DNA of 64,000 bases from DASXRU01 sp034665305 (GTDB lineage: Bacteria > Acidobacteriota > Blastocatellia > Pyrinomonadales > Pyrinomonadaceae): assembly GCA_034665305.1 (NCBI GenBank), contig JAXDFZ010000001.1, positions 124,001 to 188,000 of the forward strand, read 5' to 3'. A program made the translations under genes and the position numbers. Positions 24,241-32,935 of this stretch are shown piece after piece (the stretch's first letter is position 1; each line of letters starts with the position of its first letter). Below the pieces are notes generated by a model. The model ran no database searches. It saw only the letters and a program-made list of their open reading frames with translations, and had not been told where the DNA came from.

Positions 24241-27200
24241 TTAGAACTCCAAACGGATCGCCAACTGGACTTGCCGCTCCCGGAACAAAGTGCTGTCCGC
24301 TCCTGTGGTAGTTCCGAAGGACGGATTATAGGTCAAGCACTGCGCAATGCCCGCAGGACATGGCGGAGTGGACGAACCGGTGGCGAAGTTATAAAGAGTC
24401 GTGTTCACCGTCGTTACTTGAGTGCGGTTGAAGACATTGAAGCCTTCGGCCAACAATTCAAGTTTTGTGTTTTCCGTTAAGCTGAAACGCCGGGAAACGC
24501 GCATGTCGACGTACCAGATGTTCGGCTGCTTGAAGAAGTTTCGCGGGGCCAGGGCGAACCGTCCTGAGCCGCCCGAGCCATTAACGCCGCCCTGTGGCGT
24601 GACGCAATTTGCCGTTACGCCGCCGCTGGTGCAGGTCGTGAAACCATAAGCAGCAGGAGTGATGCTGCCCGAGACCAGTCCGCTGTAACGTTGTCCCGAG
24701 AAGGCGTTGAAGATCGGCGCCAGGGTCCAGCCATTGAATAGGGCTCGGCCCACTTTGTTCTCACCATCTTTAAAGAAGTGGGTGTTATAGACAACGCTGA
24801 TATTCAATTTATGCCGCCGGTCAAAGGCTGACAAACCATTCTCATTGGCTTGATCGTACGCATTGAACGGCACGTTGTTATTGGTAAAGGTTTGAGATGT
24901 CTGACCATTATCGGCCGACCTCGAAAGCGTGTAACTGGTCTGAAACTGCAGACCGTTGGTTAGGCGCCGGTTTGCCTGCAGAACCAAAGCATTGTATTTG
25001 GAGAAAACATTGCTACGAATTTCGGTGATCTGAGCGAAATCCGCGTTCGGCCGGGACGTCTTAGTGGCGAGCGTCTGAGTGGCGCCGAGGAATATGGGAT
25101 CGTTGAAAACCTGGCCGTCAAACGGTCCGCCAATGACAGTGATGCCCACGTTCTTGGTCGGAGCCGGCAGGTTAGTGTCTACGAAATTCGGAAGTGAATT
25201 CGCAAAGCTGGCCAGGTAAGAAGCGGAGACCACGGTGTTCCGCCCGATCTCTCGCTCAAAAACCACATCCAGTTGATGGATTTGCGGCAGCTGGAAGTTG
25301 GAAGCGAAATACTGCACCGACGTCGGTGTCAAAGTCCCGGGCGGGATCAAGGCCGGATAGATCGGCGCGATCGCATTGTTCGAGGCTACGGAAACCTGTC
25401 GTTGCGAACGGTCGGCGCCTACGCCCGTGCCAATCAACGCCTGGTAAACAGTGGAGTTGATGACGCGACCGTAATAGAGTCCCCAGCCGCCGCGAACCGA
25501 TGTTTTGCCATCGCCGCTAACATCGTAAGCAAAGCCGACTCTCGGTCCGAAGTTGTTTCGGTCGTCCACCCGATTGCCAGTCTGGGGTAGCAGGCCGTTG
25601 ATGTTTATCGCAAAAGGATTCCGCTGATATTCGTAGCGTAGTCCGAGATTCAACGTCAGACGCTGAGAGACCCGCCAATCGTCCTGGATGAAATAGTTGA
25701 AGTCCTGCGTTTTCATCGTCAGACCGAGCACGCCAAAACCCTGATTGAAATTCCCGGCGTAACATTGGCCGGCGCGCAAAGTCGAAGTGTTCAGAGTCGT
25801 CCCGCTGGCGTCGGCCACCCGTGGGCAAATTCCCAGATTCCGCTGCCCGGCCACGTTCACCGGATTCAGGAGGCGAATCGCGCCACCCGAGGTGAAGTTG
25901 GTGTAGTCAAAGATGAAGTCGTTGATGGCATTGCCACCGGTGTAGTTGAATTCCCCACCGGAGAAACGAAGATTGTTCAGGATGTCCTTCACGAAATTAA
26001 TGTCGCCACCCCACTTGATCGTGTGGTTGCCGGCAGTGTACGTGAGGGTATCGGCGAACTGTACGCGCCGTTCATCCGGATACGACACGCGCTCGAGGAA
26101 CTCCGGAATTCCGAAGGAGAAGCCATTCGTAATGAACGTCTGGGGTGACCGGCCACCGATCGAGGTGGTGGGTTCGCCAGGCAGCGGTGGCTGACTGAAC
26201 TCGTATTCAAAGTCGCGACTCCACTGGAAACGGGCTTCGTTAAGCAGGGTCGGCGACAGCGTTGAAGCGAGGCGCATGTTCAAGGAGTCAATATCAACGA
26301 AATCGTCACCGAAGTTATCCACTGCGCGGGTGTTGGTTGCCTGCGTCTGAATGCCCGCGGGTGATTTCCAGCGCAGCCGGTTATAAGTCGCCGTCAGAGT
26401 GTGGTTATCGGTAATACGCCAGTCGACCTTCGGCAGGTAAATCCGTTGGTCTCCACGCCGGGCTACGGGACCGGAAATGCTTTGGAGAAAATTAACCGCA
26501 TTACTGATTTGCGTGGCGTTCAGTCCCCGCGCTGTCAGCAGGGTGGCGTTGTACGAATTCAGAAAACTGGGACTGGAAAACACGGACAATCCAGGAAAGT
26601 TGCGGCGTTGCTCGTCATAACTAAAGAAGAAAAACGCGCGGTCCTTAACAATCGGTCCGCCAATGGTGCCGCCAAACTGGTGGCGCACATCTTCCGGCTT
26701 GTAAGCGATGGGTGTGAAGACACCACTCACCAGAGCCTGCCTAGTAGCCTGAGGGTTGCGCGCGCCCCAACTATTATTTCGCTGGTAGTAAAAAGCCCCA
26801 CCGTGGAACTCGTTGGTTCCACTCTTGGTGACGGCATTCACCACACCGCCGGCCGAACGGCCGTATTCAGCGGAGTAGCTGGAAGTATTAACCTGAAACT
26901 CGCGAATTGCTCCCTGACTGACCGAGTAAGGGCTGCGAGTACGGCCGCGCTCTTCAGCAAAGAACGCCTGATTATTGTCACCACCATCGATGGTGTTGTT
27001 GTTCAGCAAGCCCGAAATGCCGCGGAAACTAATCAGCCCGAAGGTGCCATCAGGAACTGCTCCGGGAGTCAGCAGCGCAAAGTTTGACCAGCGGCGACCG
27101 TTAATCGGCAACTCGTTGATCGAGGTCTGATTGATGTTAGTCGAGAAGTCCTGCTGCGTCGTGTTAATCACCGGCGCTTCTGAGACGATGTTGACCGTGC

Positions 27201-27552
27201 CGGCGTCGACTTGTCCGACGGACAGCGGCACTTCCAAAGTAGTAGTACGGCCGACCTCGACAGTTACCTTTGGTTGAGTGAATACGCTGAACCCGGTCGA
27301 GGAAATCGTCACCGAGTAACTGCCCGGATCAAGTTGGCCGACCATGAATCGGCCCTGATCGTCAGTGGTCGCCGTGGCCTCTTTGTTTGTCTCAACATTG
27401 CGCACGGCAACACTGGCGCCGGGAACGACTTCTCCCGCCGGGTTCGTGACGATGCCCCCGATTCCACCAGTGGTCGTTTGGGCCGCGGCCGTCATCGCAC
27501 CCAGCACGATAAACAAGGTGGCGAGTAGGGAAAGCCTGAGAATTTTGCACAT
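24241..27552 (-). CDS. Oar-like TonB-dependent receptor with carboxypeptidase-regulatory domain (copy 1)
   Basis: 1103 residues. Signal peptide MCKILRLSLLATLFIVLG with a cut near AAAQ. Residues about 28-115 are a carboxypeptidase-regulatory-like (CarboxypepD_reg) sandwich (GGIVTNPAGEVVPGASVAVRN, LDPGSYSVTIS). A plug domain follows (INELPINGRRWSNFALLTPG, IDGGDNNQAFF, YSAEYGRSAGGVVNAVTKSG). The remainder is a long outer-membrane beta-barrel ending in the aromatic RLEF. Start ATG 27552 is preceded by AAGGAG; a longer frame upstream lacks support. It is the closest relative of the next gene, with which it shares domain order and long stretches of sequence. Such Oar-type receptors are abundant in Acidobacteriota; the ligand (glycan, siderophore or protein) is unknown. 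Confidence 0.93.
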   Translation of the reverse strand: MCKILRLSLLATLFIVLGAMTAAAQTTTGGIGGIVTNPAGEVVPGASVAVRNVETNKEATATTDDQGRFMVGQLDPGSYSVTISSTGFSVFTQPKVTVEVGRTTTLEVPLSVGQVDAGTVNIVSEAPVINTTQQDFSTNINQTSINELPINGRRWSNFALLTPGAVPDGTFGLISFRGISGLLNNNTIDGGDNNQAFFAEERGRTRSPYSVSQGAIREFQVNTSSYSAEYGRSAGGVVNAVTKSGTNEFHGGAFYYQRNNSWGARNPQATRQALVSGVFTPIAYKPEDVRHQFGGTIGGPIVKDRAFFFFSYDEQRRNFPGLSVFSSPSFLNSYNATLLTARGLNATQISNAVNFLQSISGPVARRGDQRIYLPKVDWRITDNHTLTATYNRLRWKSPAGIQTQATNTRAVDNFGDDFVDIDSLNMRLASTLSPTLLNEARFQWSRDFEYEFSQPPLPGEPTTSIGGRSPQTFITNGFSFGIPEFLERVSYPDERRVQFADTLTYTAGNHTIKWGGDINFVKDILNNLRFSGGEFNYTGGNAINDFIFDYTNFTSGGAIRLLNPVNVAGQRNLGICPRVADASGTTLNTSTLRAGQCYAGNFNQGFGVLGLTMKTQDFNYFIQDDWRVSQRLTLNLGLRYEYQRNPFAININGLLPQTGNRVDDRNNFGPRVGFAYDVSGDGKTSVRGGWGLYYGRVINSTVYQALIGTGVGADRSQRQVSVASNNAIAPIYPALIPPGTLTPTSVQYFASNFQLPQIHQLDVVFEREIGRNTVVSASYLASFANSLPNFVDTNLPAPTKNVGITVIGGPFDGQVFNDPIFLGATQTLATKTSRPNADFAQITEIRSNVFSKYNALVLQANRRLTNGLQFQTSYTLSRSADNGQTSQTFTNNNVPFNAYDQANENGLSAFDRRHKLNISVVYNTHFFKDGENKVGRALFNGWTLAPIFNAFSGQRYSGLVSGSITPAAYGFTTCTSGGVTANCVTPQGGVNGSGGSGRFALAPRNFFKQPNIWYVDMRVSRRFSLTENTKLELLAEGFNVFNRTQVTTVNTTLYNFATGSSTPPCPAGIAQCLTYNPSFGTTTGADSTLFRERQVQLAIRLEF

Positions 27553-27854
27553 AGAGGGAACTCTCCTTAAGCAGTTAGCAGAGATTTCATTCGTCCGCAC
27601 ACGCGGCCGGGGACAGAAAGCTGATCTAAACCCGAGAACGCTGGAACACTTATCAGAAGGAATGACGACGAATAGACCTGAATCTTATTATTGGCTATGG
27701 CTTTCTACCATGCGTTCTATGCCCAGCGCAAGCTCTTCTTAGTTAAATAAAACCCTGTCGCGGGGGCCGGTTTTTGGGAAGCTGTGGCCTTAAGTAACTC
27801 GGCCGTGGAATGTTGCCGCCAGAGAGAGTTTTGGCAGGACCGCGGTCAAAGAAA
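27553..27854. other. Intergenic region between the two receptor genes
   Basis: 302 bases carrying the promoter and leader of receptor copy 1. No gene was recognised. The AAGGAG close to the downstream end matches the arrangement before copy 2, where the same CTTAAGGAG string also appears about nine to ten bases ahead of an ATG followed by TGC-AAA. Confidence 0.4.
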
Positions 27855-27882
27855 AAGGCGTGCCCCTTGCGGAGCACGCCTT
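27855..27882 (-). terminator. Intrinsic terminator of second receptor gene
   Basis: Read on the minus strand: arms AAGGCGTGC and GCACGCCTT, a ten-base loop, then a T-rich tail (TTTTTC). It lies 24 bases past the stop codon of receptor copy 2, so each of the two receptor genes ends its own transcript. Confidence 0.85.
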
Positions 27883-27905
27883 AAGTTTAGTCGGCGTCAG
27901 TTCGA

Positions 27906-30900
27906 TTAGAATTCGAATCGAACTGCCATCTGAACCTGACGCTCACGGAAGAAGAAGCCGTCCGCGCCAGTCGTGGTACCGAACGTCGGGTTGTACGTGG
28001 CTTGCACGCTCGTGCCCGAGATGGCGATGTTATAGAGCGAACTGTTTACAGCCGTGACCTGAGTGCGGTTGAAGACATTGAATCCTTCTACCAGCAGTTC
28101 CAGGTTGGTGCCTTCCGTTATGTGGAACCGGCGCGAGAGGCGCATGTCCACGTACCAGATATTCGGCTGTTTGAAGTAATTATTCGGAACCAAAGCAAAC
28201 CGCAGGGATCCATTGGAACCGTTGACGCCGCCGGCCTGACTGAAGCCGAAGACACCACTAACGGTGGAGCCTGAGGTGGTTCCGGTATAACGCGCTCCGG
28301 AGAAAGCATTCAGGATAGGCGCGATCGTCCAGCCATTGAAAATGGCGCGTCCCACCTTGTTGTCCTTCATGCTGGCGAAGTTGGTGTTGTACACGACGCT
28401 GGCCACAAACTTATGGCGCCGGTCGTAGCTGGAGTAACCATTTTCGTTCTGCGGATCAAACGAATTGAAAGGCGCCGAAAAGCCTGGCGTAAACGTCGTC
28501 GAGTTCTGTCCGTTGTCGAAGGCGCGGGACAGGGTATAGCTGCTCTGGAACTGCAGGCCATTTGTCATACGACGATTTGCCTGCAACACCAACGCGTGAT
28601 ACTTGGTCTGAACTGAATCGCGAATCTCCTGGATTTGCCCAAACGCAGTGTTTGGCCGGGTAGCTCCCAGGAAGTACGGGAAGGTCCAGTTTTGGCCGGC
28701 GAACGGGCCATCGATAATGTTAACCGTTCGCGAAACTGTGGGCGCGCTCAGGTTCGTGTCGACAAACGTCGGCAGATGTTTGCCGAAGCTGAAGAGATAC
28801 GAAGCTGAGATGACGGTGTTGCGCGCGATTTCTCGCTCAACAACCATGTCGCCCTGATGGATTAGCGGGTTTTGGAAACCGTCTTTGAAGTAGTTGATCG
28901 TCGCAGTGCCCGCAGGTGCGGTTGTCAGGACGTTCGGGAAAATCGGCGCCGCCGGATTACCAGCAGGAATCAGACCGGCGGGAGTGCCCGTCGGGGCTGT
29001 AGCTGATATAGAGCTAACCGCCTGGCCCGGCGCAATCCCGGTATTGATCAGAGCGTTGATGATGGTCGAGCCAATCACGCGACCGTAATACATCCCGTAA
29101 CCACCGCGCACGCTGGTTTTGCCGTCGCCAGTGACGTCATATGCAAAACCGAGGCGCGGGCCAAAGTTGTTCTTATCGGCCGGGCGGTTCGCCGTTTGGG
29201 GCAATGCCGGGTTGATCAGGAAAGGTTGCGGAAACTGCTCGTACTCCCAACGCAAGCCGAGGTTCAAAGTCAGCCGCGGCGTTGCGCGCCAGTCATCCTG
29301 AACAAAGTAAGCGTAATCGGTAGTGGCAATTCCAAAACGAGCCTGTCCGAAGCCCTGCGCATAATTGCTGGTGTAGCATCGGCCCGCCAGACGCGTGCTG
29401 CTGGAACAGAGCTTACCGGCCGTGCGCAATGCGCCGGCGGAAGTGAAGTTCAAGTAGTCGACGATGAAGTCGTTGATGTTGGCATACGTATAAGAACCGG
29501 CTCCGGTGAACAGGTTGTCGTCGATGTCCTTAACGTAGTTGATGTCAAAGCCCCACTTGATCGTGTGGTTTCCGGCAGAAAGGGTCAGGGCGTCAACGAC
29601 CTGATAACGTTTCTCGTCCGGCAGCGCTTTGCGATCTAGCGAGGTGGCTTTGCCAAACGTCAGACCGTTGGTTAGCGCGACCTGAGGTGAATTGCCGTTC
29701 GCGGTGGTCGGCTCACCGGGGAGCGGAGGATTCGCAATTTGCGAGTCAAGCTCGTGGGCGTACTGAAAGCGACCTTCATTAAGCAGGGTCGGGGAGAGAC
29801 TCGACGAGAGGCGAAGATTAATTGAATCGACCTCGACAAAGTCATCGCCGAAACCAGCGCGATCGCGAGTTACCGTCGCAGCGGTCTGGACGCCTGCCGG
29901 CGAAGCCCAACGGAGCCGGTTGTAAGTTGCGGTGAACGTGTGATTGTCGGTGATGTGCCAGTCAAACTTCGGTAGGATCAACCGCTGATCGCCACGACGC
30001 GGTACGACGCCTGTCAGGCTGTTAATAAAGCTCAGTGATGAATTGATTTGATCGTCGGTCAAAACCCGCGTGGGATTCTTTAACGACGCAGTGAACAGGG
30101 CGGCGGTGCAACCAGGAGCGGCTGCCGAAGCGCAGAGGTTGACGGTGCTCAGGTAAGCGGGATTGGTGAACCGGGCAATGCCAGGGAAGTCGCGTTTCTG
30201 TTCGTCGTAGCTGAAGAAGAAAAACGCCTTGTCCTTGACGATCGGGCCGCCGATAACGCCGCCGTATTGGTGGCGCACATCCTTCGGTTTCAGCGCGACG
30301 GGCGTCGAAACACCATTCACGAGTTGATTGACCGTGCTGAGCGGATTGCGTGCGCCCCATTTGTTGTTGCGCTGATAGTAAAAGAGCTGACCGTGAAACT
30401 CATTCGTTCCACTCTTGGTAACAGCATTGCTAACACCGCCAGCCGAACGACCGTACTCGGCCGAGTAGTTTGAGGTGTTCACCTGAAACTCGCGGATGGC
30501 TGCCTGGCTGACCGAATAACCGATACGAGTGCGGCCGCGCTCTTCTGAGAAGAACGCCTGGTTGTTGTCGCCGCCATCAACCGTATTGTTGTTCAGCAGT
30601 CCTGAGATGCCGCGGAAACTAATCAGGCCGAAAGTACCGTCAGGCACTGTGCCGGGGGTGAGAATCGCGAAGTTGGACCAGCGACGGCCATTCACCGGCA
30701 GTTCGTTGATCGACGTCTGATTCATGTTGGTCGAGAAATCCTGCTGCGTCGTATTGATAACCGGCTGGTCCGCCTGGACCTCTACCGTGCCGGTCACCGG
30801 TCCGATCGAGAGCGGAACATCGAGCGACGTCGTTCGACCGACTTCGACCACGATGTTCTCCTGGGAGAAGGCGCTAAAGCCGGCCGCGTTAATTGTTATT

Positions 30901-31142
30901 GCGTAGTTGCCAGGCTGAAGGTTGGACACTACGAACCGACCCTGATCGTCGGTGGTCGCTGTGTTTTCCTTGTTCGTGTCGGTGCTCCGCACCAAAACAG
31001 TCGCCCCGGTGACCACCTCTTTGGCGGCATTGGTCACGACGCCGCCAATCGCTCCAGACACGGTGGACTGAGCGCTGGCAGACATGGCGCCAAAAATAAC
31101 TAAGAAGGAGCTGAGTAATGAAAAGCGAAGAAATTTGCACAT
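27906..31142 (-). CDS. Oar-like TonB-dependent receptor with carboxypeptidase-regulatory domain (copy 2)
   Basis: 1078 residues, paralogous to the gene downstream. Signal peptide MCKFLRFSLLSSFLVIFG, cut near SASAQ; CarboxypepD_reg domain (GGVVTNAAKEVVTGATVLVRS, NLQPGNYAITIN); plug (INELPVNGRRWSNFAILTPG, VDGGDNNQAFF, YSAEYGRSAGGVSNAVTKSG); then the beta-barrel ending in RFEF. The signal peptide, plug and final barrel strands are nearly the same in both copies, whereas loop regions of the barrel differ in length and sequence. That fits duplication followed by change in the surface-exposed parts. Start ATG 31142 follows AAGGAG; the longer upstream frame has no signal peptide. Ligand unknown. Confidence 0.93.
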   Translation of the reverse strand: MCKFLRFSLLSSFLVIFGAMSASAQSTVSGAIGGVVTNAAKEVVTGATVLVRSTDTNKENTATTDDQGRFVVSNLQPGNYAITINAAGFSAFSQENIVVEVGRTTSLDVPLSIGPVTGTVEVQADQPVINTTQQDFSTNMNQTSINELPVNGRRWSNFAILTPGTVPDGTFGLISFRGISGLLNNNTVDGGDNNQAFFSEERGRTRIGYSVSQAAIREFQVNTSNYSAEYGRSAGGVSNAVTKSGTNEFHGQLFYYQRNNKWGARNPLSTVNQLVNGVSTPVALKPKDVRHQYGGVIGGPIVKDKAFFFFSYDEQKRDFPGIARFTNPAYLSTVNLCASAAAPGCTAALFTASLKNPTRVLTDDQINSSLSFINSLTGVVPRRGDQRLILPKFDWHITDNHTFTATYNRLRWASPAGVQTAATVTRDRAGFGDDFVEVDSINLRLSSSLSPTLLNEGRFQYAHELDSQIANPPLPGEPTTANGNSPQVALTNGLTFGKATSLDRKALPDEKRYQVVDALTLSAGNHTIKWGFDINYVKDIDDNLFTGAGSYTYANINDFIVDYLNFTSAGALRTAGKLCSSSTRLAGRCYTSNYAQGFGQARFGIATTDYAYFVQDDWRATPRLTLNLGLRWEYEQFPQPFLINPALPQTANRPADKNNFGPRLGFAYDVTGDGKTSVRGGYGMYYGRVIGSTIINALINTGIAPGQAVSSISATAPTGTPAGLIPAGNPAAPIFPNVLTTAPAGTATINYFKDGFQNPLIHQGDMVVEREIARNTVISASYLFSFGKHLPTFVDTNLSAPTVSRTVNIIDGPFAGQNWTFPYFLGATRPNTAFGQIQEIRDSVQTKYHALVLQANRRMTNGLQFQSSYTLSRAFDNGQNSTTFTPGFSAPFNSFDPQNENGYSSYDRRHKFVASVVYNTNFASMKDNKVGRAIFNGWTIAPILNAFSGARYTGTTSGSTVSGVFGFSQAGGVNGSNGSLRFALVPNNYFKQPNIWYVDMRLSRRFHITEGTNLELLVEGFNVFNRTQVTAVNSSLYNIAISGTSVQATYNPTFGTTTGADGFFFRERQVQMAVRFEF

Positions 31143-31496
31143 AGAAGGAGACTCCTTAAGCAATCGAAGAAGGTTTAGGGTAACTGTGCCGTGCTCTGGC
31201 AAAACGTTTGAGCTGGAAATTGATAACACTCGGAAAAGCTTTTTTTGAGAGATTGGCGATGGCCTATACGCCAAAAGAAAACTCGTTGTTCCTGGGTCAA
31301 TCGTGGTCGACACAACTTTTCACCATGAATGTCGCAACATTCGTGCCTTAGTCTTTTACGGTCGGCCGGTTGAAATAAGCGCGCTATTGCATGGGTTAAT
31401 GCCGCTTCTCATTATTGCAACGCGATGTTTCCCTCAGGAATTTGGATTTTATACGAAAATCAGGAGAACAGCCTTTGCTAATCGCTGCCCCGGCAA
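31143..31496. other. 354-base upstream region of receptor copy 2
   Basis: Holds the promoter and leader of receptor copy 2 and the 3' flank of nothing else; the thiolase gene ends at its far side. A run of seven T (about 31240) and AT-rich stretches are seen, but no confident promoter boxes, gene or repeat. Confidence 0.4.
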
Positions 31497-32678
31497 TTAG
31501 AGGCGCTCGCAAATCATAGCGATTCCCTGACCGCCGCCAATGCATGCCGTCGCCAAGCCGTACCGTCCGCCGCGTCGCCGTAATTCATGCAGCAACGTAA
31601 GCACGATACGCGTACCCGTTGCCGCCAGGGGGTGACCCAGAGCAATTGCTCCTCCGTTCACGTTGCAACGATTGCGATCCAAGCCGAGATCCTTTTCTAC
31701 TGCCAGGTACTGCGCCGCGAATGCTTCGTTCACTTCGACGAGGTCGATGTCCTCGAGTGTTAGACCGGCTTTCTCGAGAGCCTTCCGCGTTGCGGGTACT
31801 GGCCCGATCCCCATGATCTCAGGCTCGACACCTGCGTACGCCCAGCTCACGATGCGTCCCAGGGGCTGCAACTTTTTCGCGTTCACATAAGCTTCACCGG
31901 CAATGACCAACGCCGCCGCTCCATCCACGATACCGGAGGCATTGCCGGCCGTCACAAACCCGTCCTTGCTGAACGCGGGTCTGAGCTTTGCCAACCCTTC
32001 CAGAGTTGTGTCGGGACGCATGTGATCGTCATGAGCGAACATTGTCGAACCCTTTCGAGTCTTGACCTCGACCGGTACGATTTCGTCGGCGAAGATTCCC
32101 GCCTCATGTGCTCGCTTTGCTTCCTGTTGCGAGCGCAACGCGTAAGCGTCCTGATCTTCCCGCGAAATTTCGTATTTGCGGGCAAGGTTTTCGGCGGTCC
32201 CAGCCATAGGGGTGTTGCAGTAGGTATCAAGCAGCGCCACCATCAGACTGTCTTCGAGCTTGCCCTGGCCGAGTGCAAATCCAGAACGCGCTCCGTAAAT
32301 TACGTGCGGCGCCTGCGACATCGACTCCATTCCGCCAACCAATGCGGTGCCGGCTTCGTCAAGCTGGATCATCTGGGCGCCGGAAATTATTGATTGAATC
32401 CCACTGCCGCAGAGCCGGTTAACAGTCAGGGCCGGACGGTCGAAGGGAACGCCGGCCTTGAGCGCCACATGGCGGGCGCCGTAAATGGCGTCGCCCGAGG
32501 TCTGCAATGCGTTGCCGATAATTGTATGATCGATTTCCGCTGCGGGGACGCCAGTTGATTCGAGGGCGCCACGGGCCGCGATCGCTCCCAGTTCAATCGC
32601 GGAGATGTCCTTTAGCGCGCCGACATATTCGCCCATCGCAGTGCGCTTCCCACCCAAAATGAAAACATCACGAGACAT
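31497..32678 (-). CDS. atoB: Acetyl-CoA C-acetyltransferase (thiolase)
   Basis: 393 residues, standard for biosynthetic-type thiolases. It condenses two acetyl-CoA to acetoacetyl-CoA or runs in reverse, in the cytoplasm. Seen: RTAMGEYVGALKDI at the start, the nucleophilic Cys in VNRLCGSGIQSI, the NVNGGAIALGHPLAATGTR His motif and the second Cys in ACIGGGQGIA at the end. ATG 32678 opens SRDVFILGGKRTA; a longer frame upstream has no similarity. It stands alone, divergent from the S41 peptidase-like gene. With the 3-hydroxyacyl-CoA dehydrogenase at 2 kb it could form acetoacetyl-CoA/3-hydroxybutyryl-CoA steps. Confidence 0.95.
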   Translation of the reverse strand: MSRDVFILGGKRTAMGEYVGALKDISAIELGAIAARGALESTGVPAAEIDHTIIGNALQTSGDAIYGARHVALKAGVPFDRPALTVNRLCGSGIQSIISGAQMIQLDEAGTALVGGMESMSQAPHVIYGARSGFALGQGKLEDSLMVALLDTYCNTPMAGTAENLARKYEISREDQDAYALRSQQEAKRAHEAGIFADEIVPVEVKTRKGSTMFAHDDHMRPDTTLEGLAKLRPAFSKDGFVTAGNASGIVDGAAALVIAGEAYVNAKKLQPLGRIVSWAYAGVEPEIMGIGPVPATRKALEKAGLTLEDIDLVEVNEAFAAQYLAVEKDLGLDRNRCNVNGGAIALGHPLAATGTRIVLTLLHELRRRGGRYGLATACIGGGQGIAMICERL

Positions 32679-32707
32679 ACTTCGGTTATTGCCTCCTACG
32701 AAAAAAT

Positions 32708-32729
32708 TGTCCGATTTACGAAACGGACA
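32708..32729. promoter_or_regulatory. Candidate operator, TGTCCG-N10-CGGACA
   Basis: Six-base inverted arms spaced by ten bases, 30 bases before the thiolase ATG and within the divergent thiolase/S41 promoter region. The spacing fits a dimeric helix-turn-helix regulator such as a TetR-type repressor, but no regulator gene is near and the site is not matched to a known consensus. Confidence 0.35.
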
Positions 32730-32935
32730 GCCTAGCAAAGGCAAACCACGTCGTCAATTTGGCATCGAAACGCGTCGCCTGTTTGAGCAGCACCGGCGCA
32801 ATTGCGCTCCATCGTGCGGCGAGGCCTGTGGTAGAGTGCCGTTCTCGACGCCGCTTTCTTCACTTCACCGTGAACACTGCGGCCCTGGCTCAACTATTCA
32901 GTAGTAAAACAATTTATTCAAGGAGTCGAAAAGCT

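Noticed and set aside
26401..27087. Plus-strand open frame of about 230 codons in receptor copy 1
   Set aside because: Antisense of plug domain sequence conserved between the two receptor paralogues.
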